From: Nitrospirota bacterium | Lineage (GTDB): Bacteria; Nitrospirota; Nitrospiria; Nitrospirales; Nitrospiraceae | Reading direction: 5' to 3' | Assembly: GCA_016200355.1 (NCBI GenBank) | Contig: JACQEY010000055.1 | Coordinates: 1-40,333, forward strand | Length of the DNA stretch: 40,333 bases | In this document: one piece after another, positions 26,161-35,750 of the stretch | Layout: each line of letters starts with the position of its first letter | Numbering within the stretch: the stretch's first letter is position 1 | Position numbers and translations under genes: made by a program | The notes under the pieces: model-generated | What the model saw: only the letters and a program-made list of their open reading frames with translations | Told to the model about the DNA's origin: nothing | Database searches by the model: none

Positions 26161-26370
26161 GTGGGGGTGAGTCACACACAGCGGCTCAAACCGGTCGTAA
26201 AAGTGATCACTGGGCCGCGTGGAGAATCCTATCCCACGCCGATTCGCATCGATCTTGGGGGCCAGGCAGCAGGGGATTCAGAGCGGATCATCAAGAAGGC
26301 GCTGGATCCCCTTCAAGAACGAGTGAACGTGGCCATGTTTCTTGACGGTATTCACGAAGAGGCGGCCTGA
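26161..26370 (+). CDS. Small uncharacterised protein between HD-GYP and hybrid kinase
   Basis: 69 aa with a GTG start at 26161 (or GTG at 26167), 12 nt after the HD-GYP stop. Its TGA overlaps the ATG of the kinase by one base (TGATG), the coupling pattern seen elsewhere in the window, which is the main argument that it is real. The sequence is charged and looks folded ([20 protein letters not shown], then [20 protein letters not shown]). I recognise no family. Position suggests a partner of the kinase or the HD-GYP protein. Confidence 0.6.
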   Translation: MGVSHTQRLKPVVKVITGPRGESYPTPIRIDLGGQAAGDSERIIKKALDPLQERVNVAMFLDGIHEEAA

Positions 26371-29246
26371 TGAAACCTATCGCAAAGATTCGCGCGAAGA
26401 CATCTCGCCCTTCAGGGTCACCCGTGCCCCATAGCCCCATGCACCCTGCTCTGTTGGATACGCTCCCAATCGGAGTCGTGCGGCTCGATAGTCGGCTGCG
26501 CATTTTGTCTGTCAACGTTGAAGCCGCTCGCCTTTTGGGACAGTCAGCAGACTTCTGCTCATCAAAGCTTCTACGTGAAATAATGCCACCGCGCCCTGGG
26601 GCATCCAGCCATAATATCTCGACGCGCATCCAGGAGTCCCTTCCCGGTCGTCTCCCCATACAAGCAGCCCACACAATGCTCGTCGGCTCCGCGCATGAAT
26701 CGCGTCCGGTTGAATGGAGCTATGTTCCTCTAGATACCGGAGAAGATTCCGGCGGGGTGTTGACGCTACGCGACCTGACCAGCGAGCGAGAACTGCAGCA
26801 AGATTGCGACCGCCTGGCGCGCGTGGCAGAAGAAAGTCCGTCGCCCATTATCGAGTTGGACTCCGATGCGAATCTCGTCTATGCGAATCCCGCGATGACA
26901 CAGCTGCTGCAGCGGTTCGGCTATGCGACCGGCGGATTTCCAGCCGTGTGTCCTGGTGAGCTATTGCGGCTCGTTCAACGCTGCCTCGAATCGGGACAGG
27001 AGATACGGGTAGAAGAAGTCTGTTTAGCTCAGGCCAGCTTCGCGTGGATTTTCTGCCCGGTCACTTCGCATCGATTGGTTCGCGGTTATGCGGTCGATAT
27101 GACCGACATGAAGGCGGTCCAAGAGGAACTGCGCCAGTCTGTGGCGCAGCTTCAGAACAGCAATCGTCAATTGGATCAGGCACTTCAGGCAGCGCAGGAT
27201 GCCGCTCTCGTGAAGACGTCGTTTCTCGCGACCGTGAGCCACGAATTGCGGACGCCGATGAACGGAATCATTGGGATGACGGACCTATTGATGGATACGG
27301 AACCGTCGGAGGAACAACAATCCTATATCAACCCCATTCGACAATGCGGCGAGGCCTTACTGAGCTTGATCAACGACATTCTTGAGTACGGCAAGATCGA
27401 AGCGGGCAAACTGGAGCTGGAGTGTATTGACTTCAACCTTCGCACGACGGTGGAAGATGTTTTGGGTCAATTCGCGGCACAAGCACAGAACAAAGGGTTG
27501 GAAATCACCGGCCTGGTGCATGCCGCTGTACCGACCGGCCTACGCGGCGATCCGGGGCAGCTCCGTCAGATCCTCACGAACTTCGTCGGCAACGCGATCA
27601 AGTTCACTGAACAGGGTGACGTGACGGTTCAAGCCTTCCTTGAGCAGGATCTGGTCGATGCGGTGGTCGTCCGATTCGAAGTTACCGATAGCGGAATCGG
27701 CATCCCCCCTGACGTACAAGCTCGACTATTCCAACCGTTTACTCAGGCTGACAGCTCCACTTCACGCAAATACGGAGGGACCGGTCTCGGGCTCGCGATT
27801 TCGAAACAGCTCGCCGAGCAAATGGGCGGCACCGTCGGCATCACCAGTCAACCGGGACGCGGCAGTACATTCTGGTGTACCACCCGCTTCCTCAAACAGA
27901 CGACGTCGCCCTTGGCCATCATGCCGTCTGCCGAGTTGGCCGGACGCCGTGTCCTGATCGTAGACGATAATGAATCGAACAGGATCATTCTCCATCACCT
28001 TGTCACAGGATGGGGCATGGTCGACGATCAAGCCCAGGATGCCGCCTCAGCCATGGCACTGATCGAGCAGCAGGCGAGGAACGGCGTATCGTACGATGTG
28101 GCCATTGTCGATATGTTGATGCCGGGAAAGGATGGACTAGAATTCGCCAAGGACATGAAGGTTCATCCTGTTGGATCTCTCGTCCGTCTTGTCATCCTCA
28201 CCTCGCTCATTCAGAGAGGACATGCCGAACTGGCACGCCAGGCCGGCTTCGTCGCCTATCTCACCAAACCTGCCCGCCACGATCAACTCTCAACTTGTTT
28301 GAGAACCGTGCTTGGAATGCCGGAGCTTGTGGGCGAAGCGACAGTGACAACCGTGACTGCGCCTGCCCCGCCGCTCATTACGCGGCACACCCTTGCAGAG
28401 ACAGGGTCGACCGCGCGCATCCTGGTAGCTGAAGACAACCTGATCAATCAGAAACTGACCGTTCGCATGCTGGAAAAACTCGGCTATCAATCGGATGTCG
28501 TGGAAAACGGTCAAGAGGCACTGGCAGCATTGGCCAAAGTCTCCTATGCGATGATCCTGATGGACTGCCAGATGCCGCTCGTCGATGGATTAGAAGCCAC
28601 CAGGCTCATCCGGGAAAATGAACAACATCAATCGTCAATGGTCAATGGTCAATCGATGCCTTCTTCCCATGTTCCAATCGTCGCGTTGACGGCCAATGCC
28701 ATGAGCGGGGATCGAGACCGCTGTCTCGCTGCCGGCATGGACGATTATTTAACGAAGCCCGTCCGCAAGGACAACCTCCAGGGAGCCCTCGATCGCTGGA
28801 TTCCTCTGTCCATGCATCCACAAGCCGCACATGCCGGTGATGCAGAAGACAGCACGGGTGGAACAGATGCTGAGACTCTTCCTGCTGTCTTTGATGTGAC
28901 CGCGATGTTAAGAAACATCGGAGGCGATACTAGACTATTGGAGGAGCTAGTTAAACTGTTTCTTCAACGCTATCAAGCCATGTTGGAAGCAATCCGAGCC
29001 GCCCTAGCCAGCACAGATCAAGCAGCCGTCGAACAGGCTGCTCACACGATGAAAGGGACTGCCGGCAATCTCTGCGCATCGGAGGTGGTGTTGTACGCTG
29101 GACAATTAGAGGCGCTTGGAAGACTCGGCACGCTGGTTGAAGGCCCAATCATCTATGCTCAGCTCGAAAAAGCGGTACTCCGCCTCCTCCAACATCTGGA
29201 ACAACGAAACCAGCGCCAACGCGAGGTCAGAAGACCTGCCGCATAA
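26370..29246 (+). CDS. Soluble hybrid histidine kinase: PAS-PAS-HisKA-HATPase-REC-REC-Hpt
   Basis: 958 aa, no membrane segment. Two PAS-like regions (about 27-140 and 150-250) and a coiled coil lead to HisKA ([17 protein letters not shown]291). HATPase_c follows (FVGNAIKF with N408, [22 protein letters not shown]). REC1 is at about 527-645 (VDDNES, D581, K633) and REC2 at about 683-812 (AEDN, D732, K796). The C-terminal Hpt has H892 in [11 protein letters not shown]. All relay residues are present, so a full His-Asp-His relay is possible. REC2 contains an in-frame insertion (about 750-767) encoded by heptamer repeats. The convergent gene at 29318 is a paralogue with the same PLITRHxLAE linker between REC1 and REC2 but no Hpt. 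The output regulator is not in the window. Confidence 0.93.
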   Translation: MKPIAKIRAKTSRPSGSPVPHSPMHPALLDTLPIGVVRLDSRLRILSVNVEAARLLGQSADFCSSKLLREIMPPRPGASSHNISTRIQESLPGRLPIQAAHTMLVGSAHESRPVEWSYVPLDTGEDSGGVLTLRDLTSERELQQDCDRLARVAEESPSPIIELDSDANLVYANPAMTQLLQRFGYATGGFPAVCPGELLRLVQRCLESGQEIRVEEVCLAQASFAWIFCPVTSHRLVRGYAVDMTDMKAVQEELRQSVAQLQNSNRQLDQALQAAQDAALVKTSFLATVSHELRTPMNGIIGMTDLLMDTEPSEEQQSYINPIRQCGEALLSLINDILEYGKIEAGKLELECIDFNLRTTVEDVLGQFAAQAQNKGLEITGLVHAAVPTGLRGDPGQLRQILTNFVGNAIKFTEQGDVTVQAFLEQDLVDAVVVRFEVTDSGIGIPPDVQARLFQPFTQADSSTSRKYGGTGLGLAISKQLAEQMGGTVGITSQPGRGSTFWCTTRFLKQTTSPLAIMPSAELAGRRVLIVDDNESNRIILHHLVTGWGMVDDQAQDAASAMALIEQQARNGVSYDVAIVDMLMPGKDGLEFAKDMKVHPVGSLVRLVILTSLIQRGHAELARQAGFVAYLTKPARHDQLSTCLRTVLGMPELVGEATVTTVTAPAPPLITRHTLAETGSTARILVAEDNLINQKLTVRMLEKLGYQSDVVENGQEALAALAKVSYAMILMDCQMPLVDGLEATRLIRENEQHQSSMVNGQSMPSSHVPIVALTANAMSGDRDRCLAAGMDDYLTKPVRKDNLQGALDRWIPLSMHPQAAHAGDAEDSTGGTDAETLPAVFDVTAMLRNIGGDTRLLEELVKLFLQRYQAMLEAIRAALASTDQAAVEQAAHTMKGTAGNLCASEVVLYAGQLEALGRLGTLVEGPIIYAQLEKAVLRLLQHLEQRNQRQREVRRPAA
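28628..28654 (+). repeat. Heptamer array inside the REC2 coding sequence of the soluble kinase
   Basis: TCAATC is followed by GTCAATG, GTCAATG and GTCAATC: three consecutive 7-nt units, 21 nt, which keeps the frame. It encodes SSMVNGQS in the loop between alpha-3 and beta-4 of the second receiver domain. Confidence 0.8.
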
Positions 29247-29247
29247 G

Positions 29248-29354
29248 AGGTCGAAGGCTGAAGGAGTGCGGGCTGAAGATTGGAGATCGAAGGCCGAAGA
29301 TCCGAACACTTCAGCCCTCAGCCTTCAGCCTGTACTCCTTCAGCCTTCGGCCTT
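29248..29354. repeat. Nested-palindrome heptamer repeat, copy 4, between convergent kinases
   Basis: The left arm has CGAAGGCTGAAGGAGT and GGGCTGAAG. The right arm, 29309-29354, has CTTCAGCCCTCAGCC, TTCAGCCT, ACTCCTTCAGCCTTCG and is longer by one extra unit. It contains the 20-nt core GAAGATCCGAACACTTCAGC. The repeat spans the 71-nt convergent gap and runs into the 3' end of the minus-strand kinase, so it could act as a bidirectional terminator-like hairpin. It encodes that kinase's last residues. Confidence 0.85.
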
Positions 29355-31954
29355 GAGCCCGCCGAGACCAGCGGGACCCAGTGCGCGAGCACCTCGGCTA
29401 AGACTTTGGATTGCACGGGTTTGCTCATGTAGTCATCCATGCCGGCTGCGAGGCATCGAGCACGATCTTCCGGCATGGCATTCGCCGTCATGGCTATGAT
29501 TGGAATGCGCCTGGAAGGCGCGTCACTCGTGAAGCGTGAAGCGTGAAGCGTCGTTTGGATCTCGTCCGGCGTTTCACAGTTCACGTCTAACGCGTCACAG
29601 GTCTTCCGTATCTCATTCTGCACTTCACATGTCGTTCCCATCTCGTCTGACGCTTCACGCCGCCTGATTTCCGCCGTCGCGGCGAAACCATCCAGTTCCG
29701 GCATCTGGCAATCCATGAGGACCGCAGCATAGGCAATCCGCCCGAGCGCCTCGAGGGCCTCGTGGCCATTGGCCGCCACATCCACCCGATACCCCAGCTT
29801 TTCCAGCATCCGGACGGCGACCTTCTGGTTGATGACGTTATCCTCGGCAAGCAGAATCTTGGGAGTGACCTGGGTTTTGCGTTCGGCCAAACTGTGGCGC
29901 GTAATCAACGGAGCCGGTGTGGCCGGCACCGGCGGGGCCAGCACTGCGAGGAGGCATTCATACAGTTGCCTCTCATGCACCGGCTTGGTGAGATACGCGG
30001 CATAACCGGCCGTCTGCGCCAGCTTGGCATCGCCTCGCTGCCCCTGGGAGGTCAAGAGAATGAGCCGGGTGGGCGCCAACACCGCATCGGCCTTGATCAC
30101 CCGGGCCAGTTCCAGGCCGTCCATCCCGGGCATCTGCATGTCAATGATGGCAAACTCGCATGCGACGCCCTCCGCGGCGGCAGTCCGCAAGCAGGCTAAA
30201 GCCTCCGGGCCGTCCACGGCTAGCCGACACTGAAGACCCCATTTCGTCGCGTACGCCTCCAGAATGCGGCGGTTGGTGGCATGGTCATCTACGATACACA
30301 GGCTGCGCCCTTGCAAACTCTGCGCGGGCCAGTTGTCCACCGATGCGGTGCCCGGCGCTTGTGTCGCGAGGGACACCGTGAACCAGAACGTACTGCCCGC
30401 CCCGGGCTGACTCTCCACCCCGATCTGGCCCCCCATGAGTTCCGTGAGCTGTTTGCAGATGGCGAGTCCCAACCCCGTGCCACCGTATTTGCGCGTGGTC
30501 GAACTGTCGGCCTGGCTGAAGGCCTGAAATAGGTGTCCTTGCGCCTCAGGGGAGAGGCCGATGCCGGTGTCTTGGATCTCGAACCGCACCGTAACCCGGT
30601 CATCGGTGCCCTGTCCCAGCAACACCGAGAGCACGACTTCGCCCTGCGCCGTAAACTTGAAGGCATTCGACAGGAGGTTCAGCAGAATCTGCCGCAGCCG
30701 ACCGGGATCGCCCCGGAGAGCGGAGGGTACGTTCGCATGGATCAAGCAGGCCAGGTTCACCCCCTTGTCGGCGGCAGGCTTGGCTACCAGATCCAACGTT
30801 TCGTCGATGGTGGTGCGCAGATCAAAGTCGAGAATCTCCAACGACATCTTGCCGGCTTCAATTTTTGAAAAATCGAGGATGTCGTTGATGATCATGAGCA
30901 GGTGCTCCCCGCTACTGCGGACCGTCTCGGCATAGTCCCGCTGCTCGGGTGTGAGGTCGGTATCGAGCAAGAGGCCGGTCATGCCGATGACACCATTCAT
31001 GGGGGTGCGAATCTCGTGGCTCATGGTCGCAAGAAAGGCCGCCTTGGTTTTGACCGCTGCCAACGCCACGTCACGAGCCTCGACCAGTTGAGATGTCCGC
31101 TGGCGCACTTTTTCATCCAGGGAGACATTCACCTGTAATAGCTCCATGGACTGGGTTTTGAGGAGCCCAACCGTCACATGGGCCGCGGCCACGGTTTCTT
31201 CGAATTCTCCTCGGTCGAAGCTGCGCTTCTTCACGGTCACCTTCTCAGGGCTCTCTTGAAACAGCACCACGTCACCGGAAAGACTGAAGATCGAGAAGGC
31301 TTCTTCCAGTTGCGCCAGAATCGAATTGAAGGCCGCTCCCACCCGCCTCATGACAAACCGAATGACAAAGAAGCCGATCAGGATCGCAGCCAGCGTAATA
31401 GCAATCGTGCGCCACATGGCCAGCCGGGCTTCATGCTGAATCCGAGCCATGGAATATTCAATACGAATCCACCCAGAAATTACCTGTCCGTCACGCAATG
31501 GCGCCATGAAGGCAAGGGCTGGTTCACCGGCTTGGTTGGTAAACGCACGGAGCTGTTCACTTCCCGTCTGCGTGGAGGTCTCCCACAGCAGATCGCGTAG
31601 AACGGTTCCGATCCGTTCAGGATGCTTGGCTGCCACAATCAGGTTGTCCGGGTCGATCACCTCCAGTTCCCTGATGTCAGGATTGTTCTGATAGATCATC
31701 AACGCCTCTTGAAAACGAAACAGGTTGTCGAAGATCGCTGCCGATCCGATCACGACAAACGCGTGGCCGATCTCGCGCACCTGCTCTTCGGCGGCATGGT
31801 GGAGGGCCTGCATCTGCTGGTTGATTGTCCAAGCCGAACCGCCACCGATGACCAGCAGAATGAAGAGACAGAGCCCGAGCGTCAGTCGGGTCCGCAGACT
31901 GCCCGTCCATGTGCGCATGAACCATGTCCAGATAGGGAACGTTGGCGTCGGCAT
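29318..31954 (-). CDS. Membrane hybrid histidine kinase: sensor-HisKA-HATPase-REC-REC
   Basis: 878 aa. TM1 is at about 24-44 and TM2 at about 181-201, flanking a periplasmic sensor of about 135 residues. The linker, including coiled coil, leads to HisKA ([17 protein letters not shown]313) and HATPase_c ([30 protein letters not shown]). REC1 has D605 and K657; REC2 has D748 and K845. There is no Hpt domain, unlike the convergent paralogue, so phosphate would have to leave through a separate Hpt, possibly the paralogue's. REC2 carries a 48-residue insertion (about 767-814) from repeat DNA, and the tail KAEGVQAEG is also repeat-encoded. The gene is 19 nt downstream of the 131-aa gene and shares its FliA-like promoter. 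Confidence 0.93.
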   Translation of the reverse strand: MPTPTFPIWTWFMRTWTGSLRTRLTLGLCLFILLVIGGGSAWTINQQMQALHHAAEEQVREIGHAFVVIGSAAIFDNLFRFQEALMIYQNNPDIRELEVIDPDNLIVAAKHPERIGTVLRDLLWETSTQTGSEQLRAFTNQAGEPALAFMAPLRDGQVISGWIRIEYSMARIQHEARLAMWRTIAITLAAILIGFFVIRFVMRRVGAAFNSILAQLEEAFSIFSLSGDVVLFQESPEKVTVKKRSFDRGEFEETVAAAHVTVGLLKTQSMELLQVNVSLDEKVRQRTSQLVEARDVALAAVKTKAAFLATMSHEIRTPMNGVIGMTGLLLDTDLTPEQRDYAETVRSSGEHLLMIINDILDFSKIEAGKMSLEILDFDLRTTIDETLDLVAKPAADKGVNLACLIHANVPSALRGDPGRLRQILLNLLSNAFKFTAQGEVVLSVLLGQGTDDRVTVRFEIQDTGIGLSPEAQGHLFQAFSQADSSTTRKYGGTGLGLAICKQLTELMGGQIGVESQPGAGSTFWFTVSLATQAPGTASVDNWPAQSLQGRSLCIVDDHATNRRILEAYATKWGLQCRLAVDGPEALACLRTAAAEGVACEFAIIDMQMPGMDGLELARVIKADAVLAPTRLILLTSQGQRGDAKLAQTAGYAAYLTKPVHERQLYECLLAVLAPPVPATPAPLITRHSLAERKTQVTPKILLAEDNVINQKVAVRMLEKLGYRVDVAANGHEALEALGRIAYAAVLMDCQMPELDGFAATAEIRRREASDEMGTTCEVQNEIRKTCDALDVNCETPDEIQTTLHASRFTSDAPSRRIPIIAMTANAMPEDRARCLAAGMDDYMSKPVQSKVLAEVLAHWVPLVSAGSRPKAEGVQAEG
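29529..29658. repeat. Heptamer inverted array inside the REC2 coding sequence of the membrane kinase
   Basis: Three tandem GTGAAGC units (29529-29549, 21 nt) are closed about 100 nt further by the inverted unit GCTTCAC (29652-29658), with TTCACAG, TTCACGT and CTTCACA words between. GTGAAGCGTCGTT is shared with the intergenic copy at 36.4 kb. It encodes an insertion of about 48 residues (767-814) between alpha-3 and beta-4 of REC2, rich in Cys, Thr, Asp and Glu. Confidence 0.85.
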
Positions 31955-31973
31955 AATTGGCTGTCTCGTGTTC

Positions 31974-32369
31974 CTATGGGTATTGGAACGTCACGGACAA
32001 CTCGCCATGCGGCGGGACAGTCACGTGCTTTGTGAGCGCGCCCAGTGTTTCGAGCCAGAGGCTGATCTCTTGCTTGCCGGGTGGAACGCCGGCGATCGAG
32101 AACCACCCCGGGGCATCGGTGGTCGCGACGAAGTCGTGATCGATCACCATGACAAAGCCCTGCATGAAGGGATGCGCGTCGCACGCCAGCCTCATGAGTC
32201 CAGAACTCTTCACCCTCTTCTGGACTGGCTTGCCTCCAGCGACTAGGGCCACATTCAAGAATGTCCTCAGCGTGACAAGGATAGTGACAAGCAGCCAGAC
32301 CGCAGATAGGCCAATCCATTTGCGGGCTACGCTGCAATCACGCATAAAATCGGGAATAGACCTAGCCAC
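31974..32369 (-). CDS. Membrane-anchored, truncated-looking CarboxypepD_reg/methylamine-utilisation-type protein
   Basis: 131 aa; the start is uncertain (GTG at 32369 or ATG at 32345, neither with a good Shine-Dalgarno). One membrane segment (about 17-42) precedes [20 protein letters not shown] and [24 protein letters not shown], a beta-sandwich typical of the C-terminal half of cupredoxin-like proteins with a carboxypeptidase regulatory-like domain. The usual N-terminal half with the first copper-type histidine is missing. It probably faces the periplasm. Being 19 nt upstream of the membrane kinase and under the same predicted promoter, it may be an accessory to the kinase's periplasmic sensor. 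Confidence 0.7.
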   Translation of the reverse strand: MARSIPDFMRDCSVARKWIGLSAVWLLVTILVTLRTFLNVALVAGGKPVQKRVKSSGLMRLACDAHPFMQGFVMVIDHDFVATTDAPGWFSIAGVPPGKQEISLWLETLGALTKHVTVPPHGELSVTFQYP

Positions 32370-32406
32370 CTACCATTCTCTGAGTAGTCAGTACACTCTT
32401 ATGAAC

Positions 32407-32434
32407 CTATCGGTTCATTGCTGTTCATTCTTGA
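32407..32434 (-). promoter_or_regulatory. Putative FliA promoter of the sensor kinase operon, overlapped by a palindrome
   Basis: Minus strand: TCAAGAAT (32434-32427), 12-nt spacer, ACCGATAG (32414-32407). The -10 lies inside a perfect inverted repeat, ATGAACC-TATC-GGTTCAT (32401-32418), which could be an operator. It is about 38 nt upstream of the GTG start. Confidence 0.55.
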
Positions 32435-32460
32435 TCCGGCAATTGTAGGAAGGGCTACGC

Positions 32461-32575
32461 GTGAGCTGAAGGCTGAAGAGGTACAGGCTGAAAGTCAGAG
32501 GTCAGAGGTCAGAAGTCGGAGGCCGAAGATCCGAACACTTCAGCCTTCAACCTTCGGACCTCGCCCGTCTCACTC
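32461..32575. repeat. Nested-palindrome heptamer repeat, copy 5
   Basis: AGCTGAAGGCTGAAG on the left faces CTTCAGCCTTCAACCTTCGG on the right. The tandem units GTCAGAG, GTCAGAG and GTCAGAA lie in the middle, next to the core GAAGATCCGAACACTTCAGC. Identity with copy 4 extends to 26 nt around the core. It lies just downstream of the fliW stop. Confidence 0.85.
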
Positions 32576-32584
32576 GGCTATCTG

Positions 32585-33064
32585 CTAGGCCGGAATTGCC
32601 TCAGCAAGCGGAAGGATCTGGCTACCCTCAGCTTGTCTTGGAACGGTAAACACCGGATATCGAGTGGGATAGTCCTCGGTAAGCACGAGTTGCTTGCAGC
32701 GTCTCGTGCGAGGGTTCATGAGGAGAGGACCGCGAAGATTGGCGGTCATGGCAGACGGATCATCCGATGGAATGGTGAGGATAACCGCGAGGCTCAGTTC
32801 GTCAGTCTCATTCCCCTCCACCTCGAAACGCGCCTCCGGCGAAATCGTAACCTGGTAGTGCGGGTTGAACAACGCGGGATCGATGACCACAAACGCAAGG
32901 GACGCCTCTTCCGTACAGTGCAGCCATTTAAATGGAGCATCGGTATCATGATCGAGCATCACATAGCGGGTCCATTCTGGGAACCCGAGTACCCCTGACG
33001 GAAAGGTCAGCAACGCCTCAGCAGGAACATTCAAGATACCAAAGCGAGTTGACGCGACATTCAT
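32585..33064 (-). CDS. fliW: Flagellar assembly factor FliW
   Basis: 159 aa, the normal length. Family signatures: NVPAEALLTFPSGVLGFPEW near the N-terminus, FKWLHCTEEASLAFVVIDP, and MTANLRGPLLMNPRTRRCKQ towards the end. FliW binds free flagellin or CsrA: when flagellin is exported, FliW sequesters CsrA and relieves repression of flagellin translation. It lies 18 nt downstream of csrA, and a CsrA-type hairpin is present in the flagellin leader, so the whole feedback switch is encoded in the window. Confidence 0.96.
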   Translation of the reverse strand: MNVASTRFGILNVPAEALLTFPSGVLGFPEWTRYVMLDHDTDAPFKWLHCTEEASLAFVVIDPALFNPHYQVTISPEARFEVEGNETDELSLAVILTIPSDDPSAMTANLRGPLLMNPRTRRCKQLVLTEDYPTRYPVFTVPRQAEGSQILPLAEAIPA

Positions 33065-33082
33065 AATGACAGCTCCTTCTGT

Positions 33083-33319
33083 TCAAGCCGGTTTCGTTCG
33101 TATCAATCGTTGAAAGACATCGAGCGGGACGACTGGCGAACGCGCGGCAAGCTGGTTTTCATCTTGAATCCTGACGCAGACCTCATCACGGTGCACTTCA
33201 ATCGTTCGTGGCGCTTCGATGCCCAAGCGAACCTGTCCATTCTTAATCCCCAGCACCACGATCCGAATGTCCGGACCGATGGCCACGCCCTCACCGCGTC
33301 GTCGTGTCAGGACCAGCAT
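33083..33319 (-). CDS. csrA: Translational regulator CsrA
   Basis: 78 aa from the ATG at 33319, which gives the canonical MLVLTRRRGEGVAIG start; an in-frame TTG four codons earlier is possible but would lie on top of the AAGGA sequence. Key RNA-binding elements are visible: LTRR at the N-terminus and RTIEVHRDEV (about 38-47). The C-terminal tail is longer than in enterobacterial CsrA, as is common in FliW-containing bacteria. CsrA binds GGA motifs in mRNA leaders, here most likely the flagellin leader. A near-consensus FliA promoter lies 38 nt upstream. Confidence 0.95.
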   Translation of the reverse strand: MLVLTRRRGEGVAIGPDIRIVVLGIKNGQVRLGIEAPRTIEVHRDEVCVRIQDENQLAARSPVVPLDVFQRLIRTKPA

Positions 33320-33356
33320 CCGGGAGTTCAATCCTTTCCGAGCTATCCTCTAATTT

Positions 33357-33383
33357 GTATCGGCGTTGGCGTTTGAAACTTGA
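33357..33383 (-). promoter_or_regulatory. FliA promoter of csrA-fliW
   Basis: Minus strand: TCAAGTTT (33383-33376), 11-nt spacer, GCCGATAC (33364-33357). Fourteen of 16 positions match the FliA consensus, with classical spacing. It lies in the gap between flgL and csrA. Confidence 0.85.
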
Positions 33384-33392
33384 GAACCGTTA

Positions 33393-34292
33393 TTAGGCGG
33401 GGGGCAGAAACTTCAGAAGAGACGAATCAAACAATCGTGCGAACGTTTGGCTGGTCGCCTGGTACACTGTTTGCTGCTGCTGAAGTTCGGTCAGCGTCAT
33501 GGCAAGGTCGGTGCCCGTTTGATCTGAAAGTAGTTTCTGGACGGCCTCGGAGACAGACTGTGAGGTCTGTTGCGCCGCGTCCAGACGATTGGCGATGGCC
33601 CCAATCTGCCCTTGCGCTAAACCGATCTGCGCTGTCGCCTGATCGAGAGCTCCGATCCCCACTTCGATTCCAGCCCCGTTGTTGCTTTCCAAGGCGGTCA
33701 GTAGATTACTCAGGTCACCGAAAATATTCGTGGTTCCCCCGGTGAAGACCTGATCACCTGGGAGGACAATTTGCGTCGTTTGGTTTGGGCCGACAGCAAT
33801 GGATTGGCTCTCGCTATTACCCTGATAAGAAACCACGTCGCCAACGCCTAATACGAATGGCGGTGTATCGGTCTTGGTTCCGGCAAACACCGGTTGTCCG
33901 CCAACTTCTGTATTGGCGAGTTGGATCAATTGCCGATGCAGTTGGCGAACTTCCTGGGCGATCGTGACCCGCCCCTGCGCCGACGTCGTATCGCTCCTCG
34001 CTTGGACGGCCAGTTCCCGAACGCGACTGATCAGGTTTTGCGCCTGGCTTAATGTTTGGTCTGCCACAGCGACGCGCGCGCTTCCGAACTGAATATTCCT
34101 GAGCCATTGGTCGTTATCGGCAAGCACGGATTTTTCAAGGATGGCCTGTCCAAAAATGGCAGGGTCATCGGAAGGTTTGGCGATGCGTTGCTGAGTTGCG
34201 ATCTGCTCTTGAGCGGTAGCGATACGTTCCTTAATGCGCTGTAAGTTTCCCGCTGTCGAGCCATAAAATTGTTGGTCTGAGATTCGCATCAT
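33393..34292 (-). CDS. flgL: Hook-filament junction protein FlgL (HAP3)
   Basis: 299 aa. The N-terminus is flagellin-like (RISDQQFYGSTAGNLQRIKERI) with QRIAKPSDDPAIFGQAI, and the C-terminus has MTLTELQQQQTVYQATSQTFARLF. The FlgL-type RQLIQLANTEVGGQPVFAGT motif is present at about 121-140. By family it joins the hook to the filament after FlgK. AAGGAA lies upstream of a double ATG; either Met is possible. It is the last gene of the predicted flgM-flgN-flgK-flgL unit before the separate csrA promoter. Confidence 0.96.
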   Translation of the reverse strand: MMRISDQQFYGSTAGNLQRIKERIATAQEQIATQQRIAKPSDDPAIFGQAILEKSVLADNDQWLRNIQFGSARVAVADQTLSQAQNLISRVRELAVQARSDTTSAQGRVTIAQEVRQLHRQLIQLANTEVGGQPVFAGTKTDTPPFVLGVGDVVSYQGNSESQSIAVGPNQTTQIVLPGDQVFTGGTTNIFGDLSNLLTALESNNGAGIEVGIGALDQATAQIGLAQGQIGAIANRLDAAQQTSQSVSEAVQKLLSDQTGTDLAMTLTELQQQQTVYQATSQTFARLFDSSLLKFLPPA

Positions 34293-34334
34293 CCGGTTTC
34301 CTTTTCTCGTTGCCCCCAGGCAGTTCGAACAGTC

Positions 34335-35726
34335 TTATCTCTTCATGGCTAGAATGTCTTGAAATAACTGGTCTGCCGTGGTGATCATACGAGAAGCCGC
34401 TTCAAAGCTCCGTTGATATTGAAGGAGATTGGCGAGCTCTTCGTCCATCGATACACCGGAGACAGACGCGCGTTGGGATGTCAATTGATCGTGGAGAACC
34501 TGTTGCGACTGGAGATTGCTTTGAACTCCTTGTACAGTCGAACCGAAACTCCCTGCGATCGTACTGTAATAGTCTTGGTAGGTGACATTGCCGAGTGGAG
34601 CAAAGGCCGTACTGCGTAGACCGGCCAAAGCTAAGGCATTCGCATTGTTGCCAGGAACTCCTACAGCAGTAGACGATACCGCAATCTGGCGGACGTTGGT
34701 CAACGAGACGGCAATCGTACTGGCTGTCGTTCCGGTCGGCGCGAAGAAATCCTGGTTGGTGGAGCCATCCAATCCGAAACCCAGTCGATGTTGTTGATTG
34801 ACCTGGGTGACGAGTTCAGAGGCCAACGTGTCGAGAGAGGCCCGCAGGGAAGGGATGGTTTGATCGCGAGCGTCAAGGAGCCCTTTGAGCCGTCCGCTTT
34901 GAATGACAGGCCCCAGGCTCGTCGTCGCCCCTGCCCCTGCGTCGTATCGCACATCGAGCAGTCCATTATTGCTGAGATCAGGGACTCCGACCAGCTGGTA
35001 AGTCCTATCCTTATCGACAAGGACGTGTCCACGGCCAGCAAACACGGTCACTTGCCCCGTGGCATCTTCGATCGATGAAATCTTGATCCGCTCAGCTAAG
35101 TCGGCGAGCGCGACTCCGCGTTCATCCCGCAAGTCATTGGCTTGTTGTCCACTGGACTCAGCGTTGGCAATTTTTGTATTCAAGTCCGCAATATGGCTGG
35201 TCAGCTGGTTCACATCCGTGATGGTTTGCCCAACTTGATGGTCGATGGACTGCTGCGCATCAGTCAAGGCCGCGGAGGACTGATTGAATTGACCTGCGAG
35301 TGTCGTGGCTTTGGAGAGAAATACCGTCCGGGCAGACAAGTCGTTCGGGTTGGTCGCCACATCCTGAAGCGCGCCGAAAAAATTATTGAGGCTGGCCCCG
35401 ATGCCTAAATTATTGGCATCTCCAAACAGTGGATCCAGCCTGGCTAGGGCGTTGCTCGAGGCAGTATATTCTCCCAGCCGTTCACGGGAGGCGAGGAGTT
35501 GCTCTTCGACAAAGGAGTCGAACGCACGTCGGATGCTCTCGGCATGTACGCCCGTGCCGATCTGGCCAGGCGATCCATTCTCCGGCCTGTTCTCGACTAG
35601 GGTGACCTGTTGCCGGGAAAACCCAGGCGTATTGACATTGGCAATGTTGTGTCCCGCAACCGAGATGGCCTGCTGAGTGGTGAACAGGGCGGACTTTCCG
35701 ATCTCCATCAGTCTATTAATGGACAT
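34335..35726 (-). CDS. flgK: Hook-associated protein FlgK (HAP1)
   Basis: 463 aa. The N-terminal rod/hook signature INRLMEIGKSALFTTQQAIS with VAGHNIANVNTPGFSRQQV, and the C-terminal SMDEELANLLQYQRSFEAASRMI (about 430-452), are typical. The middle (about 110-400) is the variable hook-associated region. By family it is the first junction protein on the hook. AGAGGGG lies just before the ATG. It is separated from flgL by 42 nt and from flgN by a 114-nt gap that carries a long repeat hairpin. Confidence 0.97.
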   Translation of the reverse strand: MSINRLMEIGKSALFTTQQAISVAGHNIANVNTPGFSRQQVTLVENRPENGSPGQIGTGVHAESIRRAFDSFVEEQLLASRERLGEYTASSNALARLDPLFGDANNLGIGASLNNFFGALQDVATNPNDLSARTVFLSKATTLAGQFNQSSAALTDAQQSIDHQVGQTITDVNQLTSHIADLNTKIANAESSGQQANDLRDERGVALADLAERIKISSIEDATGQVTVFAGRGHVLVDKDRTYQLVGVPDLSNNGLLDVRYDAGAGATTSLGPVIQSGRLKGLLDARDQTIPSLRASLDTLASELVTQVNQQHRLGFGLDGSTNQDFFAPTGTTASTIAVSLTNVRQIAVSSTAVGVPGNNANALALAGLRSTAFAPLGNVTYQDYYSTIAGSFGSTVQGVQSNLQSQQVLHDQLTSQRASVSGVSMDEELANLLQYQRSFEAASRMITTADQLFQDILAMKR

Positions 35727-35750
35727 TTACCCCTCTATCAGGCTGCATAA

